DNA of 35,069 nt from Chloroflexota bacterium. Lineage in GTDB: Bacteria; Chloroflexota; Limnocylindria; Limnocylindrales; CSP1-4. Positions 1-7,685 of this stretch are shown here, piece by piece; positions within the stretch are counted from its first letter, which is position 1; each line of letters begins with the position of its first letter. The notes under the pieces were generated by a model. The model ran no database searches. It was not told the DNA's origin and was given only the letters and a program-made list of their open reading frames with translations. Both the position numbers and the translations under genes were made by a program. The stretch is from the NCBI GenBank assembly GCA_003171035.1, contig PMXR01000027.1, forward strand, positions 41,040 through 76,108, read 5' to 3'.

Positions 1-1
1 C

Positions 2-1390
2 TTCCTGCAGCTGTACAAGGAGGGCCGGGTCGAGGATGCGTTCCTGTCGGTGATCCTCGACAACCCGCTGCCGGCCTCGACCGGACGCGTCTGCCAGCAC
101 CCGTGCGACAACCGCTGCCGCCGCGCCGCCATCGATGAGCCCGTGAACATGCGCGACGTCCATCGCCGCATCGCTGATGAGGTGTTCCTCTCGCCCAAGT
201 TCGAGCCCATGGTCGCTCGCGTCCTGGAGCGCAAATTTGAGCCGACCGGGCATCAGGTCGCGATCGTCGGAGCAGGCCCAACGGGCCTCACCTGCGCCTA
301 CTACCTGGCGCTGCTCGGCCACGACGTGACCATCTACGATTCGCGGCCCGCCGCGGGCGGCATGTTGCGGTACGCGCTGCCTGAATACAGGCTCCCGAAG
401 GCCGTGCTCGACAAGGAGATCGAGCTCATCGAGCGCCTGGGCGTCAAGTTCGAGTTCAACGTCAACGTCGGTGAGGATATGAGCCTCAACGATCTGGGCC
501 AAAAGTACGACGCTGTGTTCATGGCGATCGGCACCTGGAAGGAGGCCTGGGTCTACCTGGCCGGAACCGAGCTAACGGGCGTGATCCCGGCGCTGCCGTT
601 CCTGGAAGCCGTGTCGCGCGATGAGAAGGTCCCGGTTGGAAAGAACGTCGTAGTGATCGGTGGCGGCAATGCCGCCGTCGACTCCGCACGCACCGCCCGC
701 CGGCTCGGAGCGGACGTGACGATCGTCTACCGCCGCGAGCGCAAGGACATGCCGGCCATCCCGGAGGAGATCGAGGCGGCCGAGCACGAAGGCGTGAAGT
801 TTGCCTATCTGGCGGCACCGCATCGAATCGTGGGCGACAAGGATGGTCGGGTCTGTGCCATCGAGGCAGTCCGGACCAAGCTCGGCGAGTTCGACACCTC
901 GGGCCGCCGCCGGCCGGTGCCGACGGACGAAGTGATCCGCATCAAGTGCGACAGCGTGGTTCTCGCCGTCGGCGAGAAGGTCGACCCCGACTTCTGCAAA
1001 GCCTCGGGGCTCGCAGTCAAGGAGAACGGCACGCTGGAGGTTGAGCGGTACTCGCTCGAGACCAGCCGCGAGCGCTTCTACGCCGGTGGCGACCTCATCA
1101 CCGGGGCCTCGAACGTGTCGAACGCCATGGGCATTGGCAAGAAGGCCGCACGAAACATCCACAGGCGATTGATGGATCTGACGAAGTTCCCGAACCTGCT
1201 GCCGGCCTTCACCTACGGGATGAAGCCGCCGGAGACGCCGAGCGAGTTCAGCCGGCACGTTCCCGGTGAGATGCCGGCCGCCGAGCGAGTCAAGTCATAC
1301 GCTGAGGTCTCGCTCGGACTTACGGCCGTCGCCGCGATGGAAGAGACGACCCGTTGCCTTCGCTGCGACATCCGCAGCGTCGAGAGATAG
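2..1390 (+). CDS. GltD-like FAD/NAD(P) flavoprotein of Hox operon (5' partial)
   Basis: The reading frame is open from base 2, so the start lies upstream of the window. The visible N-terminal part matches the Fe-S segment of glutamate synthase small subunit/NfnB-like proteins (NPLPASTGRVCQHPCDNRCRR, Cys-rich). It is followed by an FAD Rossmann motif (VAIVGAGPTGLTCA, about base 260) and a second nucleotide-binding motif (VVVIGGGNAAVDSA, about base 648). The C-terminus ends with a Cys pair (RCLRCD). In this family the protein moves electrons between a pyridine nucleotide, FAD and Fe-S centres. It is followed 11 bases later by hoxU, so it is probably part of the hydrogenase diaphorase module, and in related clusters such a domain can be fused to a NuoF/HoxF subunit. 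Whether it is fused here cannot be seen. The family is firm; the role with hydrogenase is inferred from position. Confidence 0.85.
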   Translation, partial: FLQLYKEGRVEDAFLSVILDNPLPASTGRVCQHPCDNRCRRAAIDEPVNMRDVHRRIADEVFLSPKFEPMVARVLERKFEPTGHQVAIVGAGPTGLTCAYYLALLGHDVTIYDSRPAAGGMLRYALPEYRLPKAVLDKEIELIERLGVKFEFNVNVGEDMSLNDLGQKYDAVFMAIGTWKEAWVYLAGTELTGVIPALPFLEAVSRDEKVPVGKNVVVIGGGNAAVDSARTARRLGADVTIVYRRERKDMPAIPEEIEAAEHEGVKFAYLAAPHRIVGDKDGRVCAIEAVRTKLGEFDTSGRRRPVPTDEVIRIKCDSVVLAVGEKVDPDFCKASGLAVKENGTLEVERYSLETSRERFYAGGDLITGASNVSNAMGIGKKAARNIHRRLMDLTKFPNLLPAFTYGMKPPETPSEFSRHVPGEMPAAERVKSYAEVSLGLTAVAAMEETTRCLRCDIRSVER

Positions 1391-1401
1391 GGAGTATCGC
1401 C

Positions 1402-2109
1402 TTGACCGAGAAGGTGAAGGTCCGCATCGACGGCGAGGTGATTGCGGCCACCCCGGGCCAGACGATCCTCGAGGTCGCGCGGGCCAACGACAAGTACATC
1501 CCGGCCCTCTGCTACATGGAAGGGCTGAGCGCGGTCGGCGCTTGCCGGCTGTGCATGGTCGAGGTCGCCGGCGTCGCCCGCCTGCTGCCTGCCTGCACCA
1601 CACCGGTGCAAGAAGGTCTGGCGGTCAACACCAGCTCGCCGCAACTCCAGTCATATCGGAAGATCGCGCTCGAACTGTTGTTTGCCGAGCGCAACCATGT
1701 CTGCGCCGTCTGCGTCTCCTCCGGCCACTGCGAACTGCAGTCCCTGGCGCAGGAGCACGGCATCACCTACATCCGCTACCCGTACAACTTCCCAAAGCTC
1801 GCGGTGGACACTACGCACCCGCGCTTCGTGCTGGACCAAAACCGCTGCATCCTGTGCTCGCGTTGCGTGCGAACTTGCGACGAGATTGAGGGCGCGCACG
1901 TTTGGGACGTGTCCGGCCGCGGTATCCAATCCCGACTCGTCTCCGAACTGAAGCGGCCTTGGGGCGAAGCCACCACCTGCACGAGTTGCGGCAAGTGCGT
2001 GCAGGCCTGCCCGACCGGCGCGATGGCCGAGAAGGGTTGGGGGGTCGAGGAAATGACCAAACGGCCGGCCGTGGTAAGCCGCCTGACCTCGATGCGTGAG
2101 GGCCAGTGA
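1402..2109 (+). CDS. hoxU: NAD-reducing hydrogenase diaphorase subunit HoxU
   Basis: Small Fe-S subunit of the diaphorase module of a bidirectional [NiFe] hydrogenase, homologous to the N-terminal part of NuoG. An N-terminal [2Fe-2S] ferredoxin fold is visible (CYMEGLSAVGACRLC, then a further Cys). It is followed by the His-Cys cluster region (HVCAVCVSSGHCELQ) and two [4Fe-4S] motifs (RCILCSRCVRTC and CTSCGKCVQACPTG). I chose the TTG start at 1402 because GGGAG lies 7 bases upstream and it gives 235 residues, the usual HoxU length. An upstream in-frame ATG (1354) would overlap the preceding gene and add a non-conserved tail. The stop codon overlaps the hoxY start by one base, which indicates translational coupling. 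It relays electrons between HoxY and the flavin/NAD site in the cytoplasm. Confidence 0.93.
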   Translation: MTEKVKVRIDGEVIAATPGQTILEVARANDKYIPALCYMEGLSAVGACRLCMVEVAGVARLLPACTTPVQEGLAVNTSSPQLQSYRKIALELLFAERNHVCAVCVSSGHCELQSLAQEHGITYIRYPYNFPKLAVDTTHPRFVLDQNRCILCSRCVRTCDEIEGAHVWDVSGRGIQSRLVSELKRPWGEATTCTSCGKCVQACPTGAMAEKGWGVEEMTKRPAVVSRLTSMREGQ

Positions 2110-2639
2110 TGGACAAGGTGAAGATCGGCACGTGCTGGCTCGACGGCTGCTCGGGCTGCCACATGTCGCTGCTAGATATGGACGAAGCCATCGTGGCAGT
2201 GCTCGGGAAGGCCGACATCGTGTTCGGCCCGCTGGTCGACGCTCAGGAATGGCCCGAAGGCGTCGACGTGGCTGTGATCGAGGGCGCGATCAGCAGCCAG
2301 GACGACCTGGAGCTGGCGCAAACAGCGCGAGCGCGCAGCAAGATCGTCGTGGCCCTGGGCGACTGCGCAGTGACCGGCAACGTGCCGTCGATGCGCAACG
2401 GCATCCCCACGGCCAAGCTGATCGAGCGCGTCTACGTCGAGGGCGCGACCGCCGATCCCCAGGTACCCACGGACGGCGTGCCGGCGTTACTCAAGCAGGC
2501 CGGGCCGCTGCAATCAGCGATCAAGGTCGACATCCACGTCCCCGGCTGCCCACCGAAGCCCGAAGGAATCCTGTTCGTGCTGGGCGAGCTGCTGGAAGGC
2601 CGCGTGCCGGACCTCGGCTCCAAGCTGCGGTTCGGGTAG
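2109..2639 (+). CDS. hoxY: [NiFe] hydrogenase small subunit HoxY
   Basis: Cytoplasmic small subunit of a group 3d-type [NiFe] hydrogenase, 176 residues. It binds the proximal [4Fe-4S] cluster that passes electrons from the HoxH active site to the diaphorase. The cluster Cys residues are seen in CWLDGCSGCHMSLLDMDE at the N-terminus, in GDCAVTGN near residue 82, and in HVPGCPPKPEGI near the C-terminus. There is no Tat signal peptide, as expected for the soluble Hox type. The ATG at 2109 overlaps the hoxU stop (TGATG); a GTG one codon upstream is an alternative. The family length and motif order are normal. Confidence 0.94.
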   Translation: MDKVKIGTCWLDGCSGCHMSLLDMDEAIVAVLGKADIVFGPLVDAQEWPEGVDVAVIEGAISSQDDLELAQTARARSKIVVALGDCAVTGNVPSMRNGIPTAKLIERVYVEGATADPQVPTDGVPALLKQAGPLQSAIKVDIHVPGCPPKPEGILFVLGELLEGRVPDLGSKLRFG

Positions 2640-2756
2640 GACGGCATGGCTACGAAGAAGACGACGTCGGGTCAGGCGCCCGAAGCCGACGCGCCGAAGG
2701 CTCACTCGGCAGCCAACGCGTCCGCCGCGCTGCCGGCAGAGGCCAGGAGACCAGCC

Positions 2757-4172
2757 ATGAACAAGGTCATGATCGAGCACGTGTCGCGGATCGAGGGTCA
2801 CGCCAAGATCACGATCACGCTCGACGACGCGGGCCAGGTCAGCGACGCGCAGTTCCACGTGACCCAGATCCGTGGCTTCGAGAAGTTCGTCGAGGGCCGG
2901 CCGTACTACGAGATGCCGTCGATCACGGCGCGTATCTGCGGCATCTGCCCGGTCAGCCACCTGCTGGCCTCGTCGAAGGCCTGCGACGCGATTATGGCTG
3001 TGCAAGTTCCGGAGGCGGCCCGAAAGCTGCGGGAACTGCTCCACATGGCGCAATTCGTGCAGTCGCACGCACTCTCCTTCTTCTATCTCTCGGCGCCGGA
3101 CCTTCTGCTCGGCATGGACTCCGATCCGGCCAAGCGCAACGTCGCGGGGCTGCTGGAGAAGCATCCGGACCTGCTGCGCGAAGGGATCGCGCTGCGCAAG
3201 TTCGGCCAGCAGGTCATCGAGCGGCTCGCCAAGGAGCGGATCCACCCCTCGTGGACCGTGCCCGGCGGCGTCAACGCCGAGTTCGACCCGGACCTGCGCG
3301 AGAAGACCCTCGCCGAGTTGCCTGCGGCCATGGCTATCGTGAAGCGCACGATCGCCCTCTGGAAGAAGACGCTCGACAGCTTTCCGGACGAGATCGAGTC
3401 CTTCTCGAACTTCCCGACGATGTATTGCGGACTCGTCGGTCCCGACGGCTCGCTGCGGCTTTACGACGGCAACCTGCGGTTCATTGGCGCCGACGGCAGC
3501 ATCGTCGCCGACCAGGTCAAGCCCGCCGACTACGCGACCTACATCGGTGAGGCGTCACTCTCCGATTCCTACCTCAAGGCGCCGTACTTCAAGCCCGTGG
3601 GCTACGACGAGGGCATCTACCGCGTCGGGCCGCTCGCGCGCCTCAACATCGCCGACCGCTGCGGCACGCCGGCCGCGGATGAAGAGCTGGCGGAGTATCG
3701 CCAGCGGCTCGGACGTATCGTCCAGAGCGGCTTCCACTACCACTACGCCCGGCTGATCGAGGTCGTGTACGCCCTCGAGCGGATGCAGGAACTCCTCGAC
3801 GACCCGGCCCTCCTCGGGACCAAGGTTCGCGCCCACGCTGACGTGAACAACCTCGAGGGCGTCGGCATCATCGAGGCTCCGCGCGGCACGCTGATCCATC
3901 ACTACAAGGTCAACGACGACGGCGCGATGACCTGGGCCAACCTGATCGTCGCCACCGGCCACAACAACCTGGCCATGGGCCGCGGCGTCCTGCAGGTGGC
4001 CAAGCGCTTCGTCGATGGCAACAAGATTCAGGAGGGGGCGCTCAACCGCGTCTCCGCCCTGATCCGTGCCTACGACCCGTGTCTCAGCTGTTCCACTCAC
4101 GCCGTGGGCGTTGTGCCGATGGTCCTCCAGCTGCGCGGGTCAAACGGCGAGTTGCTGGACGAGCTGGGCTAG
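2757..4172 (+). CDS. hoxH: [NiFe] hydrogenase large subunit HoxH
   Basis: Catalytic subunit carrying the Ni-Fe centre. The four metal ligands are present: the N-terminal motif RICGICPVSH (Cys61 and Cys64) and the C-terminal motif DPCLSCSTH (Cys442 and Cys445). After His448 a 23-residue tail follows. In this family that tail is removed by an endopeptidase (HoxW) after nickel insertion, so the product is an intact precursor. I prefer the ATG at 2757 because AGGAG lies 7 bases upstream and the protein then begins just before the conserved SRIEGH segment. An in-frame ATG at 2646, 6 bases after hoxY, would add 37 Ala-rich residues without family support. No hoxW or hyp maturation genes lie within the window. 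Confidence 0.95.
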   Translation: MNKVMIEHVSRIEGHAKITITLDDAGQVSDAQFHVTQIRGFEKFVEGRPYYEMPSITARICGICPVSHLLASSKACDAIMAVQVPEAARKLRELLHMAQFVQSHALSFFYLSAPDLLLGMDSDPAKRNVAGLLEKHPDLLREGIALRKFGQQVIERLAKERIHPSWTVPGGVNAEFDPDLREKTLAELPAAMAIVKRTIALWKKTLDSFPDEIESFSNFPTMYCGLVGPDGSLRLYDGNLRFIGADGSIVADQVKPADYATYIGEASLSDSYLKAPYFKPVGYDEGIYRVGPLARLNIADRCGTPAADEELAEYRQRLGRIVQSGFHYHYARLIEVVYALERMQELLDDPALLGTKVRAHADVNNLEGVGIIEAPRGTLIHHYKVNDDGAMTWANLIVATGHNNLAMGRGVLQVAKRFVDGNKIQEGALNRVSALIRAYDPCLSCSTHAVGVVPMVLQLRGSNGELLDELG

Positions 4173-4235
4173 CTGTAGTCCCCGGGCAGCGACGCGGCCG
4201 GCGGCCGGCGAGCTGAAGATCACGCGAAGGAGTCA

Positions 4236-4886
4236 TCAGCCGACCGGGCTACCCACGCCGCCGCTGCAGGGGGCGCCGGGCTCGCCGCCCTGGCCTCCGC
4301 CGGCGTAGTGGTGGATGAATGCAAGCAGCCGCGAGTCGGACGGATCGGAGATCTTGAGTTGCGCGCCCCAGGCGCTGGCCACGACTTGCGTGGGCAGGCC
4401 GCTGAAGGGGCTCAGAACGACGTACTTCTCGGTTCCGACGTAGTTCGACGAGACCAGCTGGCGCAGGGCCGTCACCTGGTCGGCCGGAAGCCCCGGGTCG
4501 TAGGTGATCCAGACGGCCCCGTGTTCGAGAGAGTGGACGGCGTTCTCATTCGGGACGGGCTGTGCATAGATGCCACAGTTCAGCGGGGTGGCATTGTGTG
4601 CACCGCCGGCTGGAGGCAAACGATCGTAGATGACCGTTCCCAAGACGTGGGAATGGTTGGTCTCGGCAAACGTCTCCGTGCCCGCGGGTGGCCCGCCCTT
4701 GCTCACGGTCCCGAACCCCGCAACCACGGCGACTGCCGTCACAGCCAGGCCCACTACCAGAACGGCAACGACACCGGCGATGACCCAGAGCCTGACGCGC
4801 CGCTCGGGCTCGGCAGGCCGATATTGGGCCTCCAACTGTGCCGCGAACTTCCGGTTCTTCTGGCCCCTTCGGCCCTGCTTTGCCAC
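4236..4886 (-). CDS. DUF3105 family membrane-anchored protein
   Basis: A 216-residue protein with a basic N-terminus, one transmembrane helix (about residues 32-55, WVIAGVVAVLVVGLAVTAVA) and an extracytoplasmic DUF3105 domain. Family hallmarks are seen: TNHSHVLGTVIYDRLPPAGG, then LNCGIYAQPVPNENAVHSLEHG followed by VWITYDP. The conserved His and Cys residues could bind metal, but the family's function is unknown. The GTG start at 4886 has GGAGAAA about 6-9 bases upstream. The gene converges on hoxH with 63 bases between and is divergent from the zinc-ribbon gene. Its neighbours give no functional clue. Confidence 0.88.
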   Translation of the reverse strand: MAKQGRRGQKNRKFAAQLEAQYRPAEPERRVRLWVIAGVVAVLVVGLAVTAVAVVAGFGTVSKGGPPAGTETFAETNHSHVLGTVIYDRLPPAGGAHNATPLNCGIYAQPVPNENAVHSLEHGAVWITYDPGLPADQVTALRQLVSSNYVGTEKYVVLSPFSGLPTQVVASAWGAQLKISDPSDSRLLAFIHHYAGGGQGGEPGAPCSGGVGSPVG

Positions 4887-5220
4887 AGTGAGTTTCTCCG
4901 ACTGACTTCGATAGTTGCCTCATGAATCAGTCTATTGGAGGAATTCGTGAGCGCCGGCTCGTCCCGCCTGTTGCCCCACGCGATGTCACGGCGCGGGACG
5001 ATCAGGCCGCGCGCCAGGCATCGAAGTCGTCCAGTGCGGCCATTCCCGTCGCTCCGACGATGACACCGGCCAGATTCGCGACCAGCTCCGTTTCAGGGTC
5101 CCTGAGGCGCACTTGCGCCAGAGATGCGTCGCTGGGATCGACCGACGTATGTTCGCGCGCGCCAGGGAAGCGCATACTTTTTTAGTGGCTTGGTTGTTGG
5201 CCGCCATGAAGGCAGCCGAG

Positions 5221-6138
5221 ATGAAGATCTCGCCCGCGACAGCGTCGGGCTTGCCGCAAGAGCCGTCGCCGGGCGACGGGGTACCGGCGCGCGCCGAAAC
5301 GGTGCCGGCCGCGGCGACATCGGGCACCCTCGGCCAGGTTTGCTCATCCTGCGGGGCACTTCTCCCGGCCGGCGCCTACTGGTGCGGGGAGTGCGGCCAG
5401 TCTCTTATCGCCTTCACGGCCGCCCCGCCGGCCGGCGCTGCGGCGGCCGGTGCCGTGGCTCGCCTGCGAAAGGGCGCGACTCGGCGGTCGATCAGATTGT
5501 CGTATTCGGCCGTAGCCGGTATCGGCGCATCACTTGCCGCCAGCGTGCTGGTTCTCGCCACGATCAGCGGCAGTTTCGGCATGGCCGGCACCGGCGTCTC
5601 TCCCAGCGGCCCGTCCACTCCGGGGGTCGTCGCGGCAGCCCGCAATTCCCAGTCTGCGACCACGCCCGGCTCGACCTCCAACGGAGTCGCTTCCGCAAGC
5701 GCCCCCGTTTCCGTAAGTCCGCTCGCATCGGGCGCGCACGCGGCACCAACGCCGCCGCCAACCACCGCCCCGACATCCGTGGCAGCGACCAATGCCCCGA
5801 CCGCGGCAGCCCCGACGCCGCCAGCGTCGACCCCGGCCCCGGCCGGGCTCGCCCTCGACATCGCGAGTCTGCCGGCAGCCGTCGCGGCCACCACGACTGC
5901 GACCGTGGTCGCAACCACTTCCCCCGGCGCCATGTGCAAGATCAAGGTGAAGTACCACTCCGGTAAATCGTCGACGGCTCCGGGGCTCCTCAAGAAGAAG
6001 GTTGCCGACGCCACGGGCAGGGTTTCGTGGACCTGGACAGTGGAAGCCGGCACGCTGCCCGGGAATGCCACTGCGACGGTCACGTGCTCGTTGAAGGGCA
6101 AGTCCGCCACCAAGGACAAGGTCTTCGTAACCACCTGA
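5221..6138 (+). CDS. zinc-ribbon, single-TM protein with Ala/Thr/Pro-rich stalk
   Basis: The N-terminal cytoplasmic part holds a zinc ribbon with two Cys pairs (CSSCGALLPAGAYWCGEC). One transmembrane helix follows (IGASLAASVLVLATISGSF). Then comes a long Ala/Thr/Pro-rich low-complexity stalk and a roughly 100-residue C-terminal domain with a beta-sandwich look (ATATVTCSLKGKS). The topology suggests a surface-exposed protein with an intracellular zinc finger. No enzyme motif is visible and the function is unknown. The start is uncertain: ATG 5221 has AAGG 8 bases upstream, while ATG 5206 and GTG 5185 are in frame. A weak -10-like tract lies near 5172. Its architecture resembles the protein at 13137-14390. 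Confidence 0.72.
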   Translation: MKISPATASGLPQEPSPGDGVPARAETVPAAATSGTLGQVCSSCGALLPAGAYWCGECGQSLIAFTAAPPAGAAAAGAVARLRKGATRRSIRLSYSAVAGIGASLAASVLVLATISGSFGMAGTGVSPSGPSTPGVVAAARNSQSATTPGSTSNGVASASAPVSVSPLASGAHAAPTPPPTTAPTSVAATNAPTAAAPTPPASTPAPAGLALDIASLPAAVAATTTATVVATTSPGAMCKIKVKYHSGKSSTAPGLLKKKVADATGRVSWTWTVEAGTLPGNATATVTCSLKGKSATKDKVFVTT

Positions 6139-6310
6139 CGGGCGAGTTTGGGCAATTGCCCGATCCGTTGACCCCGTTCAGCTCGGCCGGTTCCGTGGCG
6201 GTGCACATCCACGACGCGACCGCCACGCGGCTCCCCGACCGCCGGGTGCCGTACGCCGGTGGCCGCGGTTCCGGATACCAAATCTTCGCCACAGCCGAGC
6301 TTCATCAGCC

Positions 6311-6336
6311 TTAGTCCCCACGGCCGTTGGGGCTAA
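6311..6336. terminator. hairpin between convergent genes
   Basis: TTAG-t-CCCCA, a 7-base loop, then TGGGGCTAA forms a 9-pair stem with one bulged T. It sits in the 211-base gap between the convergent zinc-ribbon and kelch genes, so it could end transcription from both sides. There is no clear U-tract, so this is a moderate call. Confidence 0.4.
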
Positions 6337-6349
6337 TCGGTCGCCGGTC

Positions 6350-7474
6350 TCATTCCTGAAACAAGTAAGCCTGGCTGGCATCGGAGCCATAGCCGCCACC
6401 GGTCAACAGAACGCGGCCGTCTCTCAGGAGGGTCATGGTCGAGAACTTGGTGTGGCAGGGCATAACGGGAGCCGCGCTGAAACCGTTGGAGTGAGGGTCG
6501 AATAGCTGCGGGTAGTTGCAGAATTCCGCGACGCAGCTTCCGTTGCCGATGAGGACCTTGCCGTCGCTAAGCAACACGGCGGGGCCACTAACGGCCTCGT
6601 TGGTCTTCGGGCCGGAAGAGCTGAAGGTGCCGGCGGCGGGATCGTATAACTCGACGTCACGCGCGCCGTCGTCTATCAAGACGCGCCCGTCATGGAGGGT
6701 CAGCACATTCAGGGATGCACCCGACTCCGTGTCGAGCTTGACGGGGGTAACGGTTCCAGAATTCGGATCGTAGAGGGCGGCGAGGTCGGTACCGTTGCCG
6801 CCGCCCGGATGGCCGGCGACCGTCAATACTCGTCCGTCCTGGAGCCTGGCAGCCGCGTTCTCTGCCCTGTTGGTCGGTATCGGCCCTACGGAGCTGAAAG
6901 CCCCTGTCTTCGGGTCGAACAGCTCAGCGACAGCGAACCATGGACTTGCAGATGCGTCTTGAGGGTTGCCTCCGCTGACGAGGACGCGGCCGTCCAGCAA
7001 CAGAATGGCGGCCTGCCCACTTCTCGGCCTTGCCATTCTTCCAGTAGGGCTGAACGTTCCCGTTGCCGGGTCGTAGAGCTCCGCCGAATCGAGGCTTTGT
7101 TCCGCGACTCCGGGCCAGCCTCCGGTGATGAGGACGCGGCCGTCGTTCAGGAGAGTGGCTGTGTGGCGGCTTCTGGGCGTGGTCATCGATCCGGTGATAC
7201 TGAACGTTCCCGTTGACGGGTCGTATAGCTCCGCGGAGGAGTCCGCTACGATAGGGTCGCGGCCGGTCGGGTCGTCGCCATTGCCACCGGCCACGAGCAC
7301 GCGTCCGTCCTTCAGGAGCGTCGCGGACTGACCTTCCCGGGCCACCAACATCGAGCCGGTCGATGTCAGGGAGCCCGTCGTCTTGACGGGTTGTGGCGCG
7401 CATGCGACACCGACGACGCCAGCTGCAACGAGCAGGGCCGCCAACCGCGCCGGCGCCAATCGGATACCCCTCAT
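6350..7474 (-). CDS. kelch-type seven-repeat lipoprotein
   Basis: A 374-residue lipoprotein. The signal peptide ends in the lipobox GVAC, so Cys would be lipidated at the membrane. The mature part has seven repeats built on a DGRVLVAGG core preceded by an R..xATLL strand and followed by SAELYDPxTGTFS. This is a kelch/galactose-oxidase-like pattern and implies a seven-bladed beta-propeller outside the cell. The later repeats are degenerate (DGRVLTVAG, DGRVLIDDG, DGKVLIGNG). I chose ATG 7474 because it gives a clean signal peptide; the longer frame would start at a TTG. It is head-to-head with a second propeller gene 211 bases away. The ligand is unknown; such propellers usually bind sugars or proteins. 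Confidence 0.85.
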   Translation of the reverse strand: MRGIRLAPARLAALLVAAGVVGVACAPQPVKTTGSLTSTGSMLVAREGQSATLLKDGRVLVAGGNGDDPTGRDPIVADSSAELYDPSTGTFSITGSMTTPRSRHTATLLNDGRVLITGGWPGVAEQSLDSAELYDPATGTFSPTGRMARPRSGQAAILLLDGRVLVSGGNPQDASASPWFAVAELFDPKTGAFSSVGPIPTNRAENAAARLQDGRVLTVAGHPGGGNGTDLAALYDPNSGTVTPVKLDTESGASLNVLTLHDGRVLIDDGARDVELYDPAAGTFSSSGPKTNEAVSGPAVLLSDGKVLIGNGSCVAEFCNYPQLFDPHSNGFSAAPVMPCHTKFSTMTLLRDGRVLLTGGGYGSDASQAYLFQE

Positions 7475-7674
7475 CTCACCCCTGATCGATGGTGCGCTGC
7501 TCAACTTGAGCCCGATCCCTGGAGATGATTCGTGCGGATGCGTCCGCTGGATCTGCGCCGCCGCAGGATGATGACGCGCCCTCGCCTGACGGCGTCGGGA
7601 GGCTATTGCGCGTGTCCTCGGCGCCTATCGGGCTGCCCGGTCCATGCTAGGCTGCCCACCGCCGTGAGTGGGCC

Positions 7675-7680
7675 TAGACT
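7675..7680 (+). promoter_or_regulatory. -10 element of putative leaderless promoter
   Basis: TAGACT ends 5 bases before ATG 7686. No Shine-Dalgarno sequence precedes this ATG and no convincing -35 is seen. The spacing would place the transcription start at the ATG. Confidence 0.4.
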
Positions 7681-7685
7681 TAGGC

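Noticed and set aside
2096-3550. A 484-codon open frame on the plus strand over hoxY/hoxH
   Set aside because: It is Arg-rich, has no family motifs and overlaps two genes with conserved catalytic residues. It is a GC-rich shadow frame.
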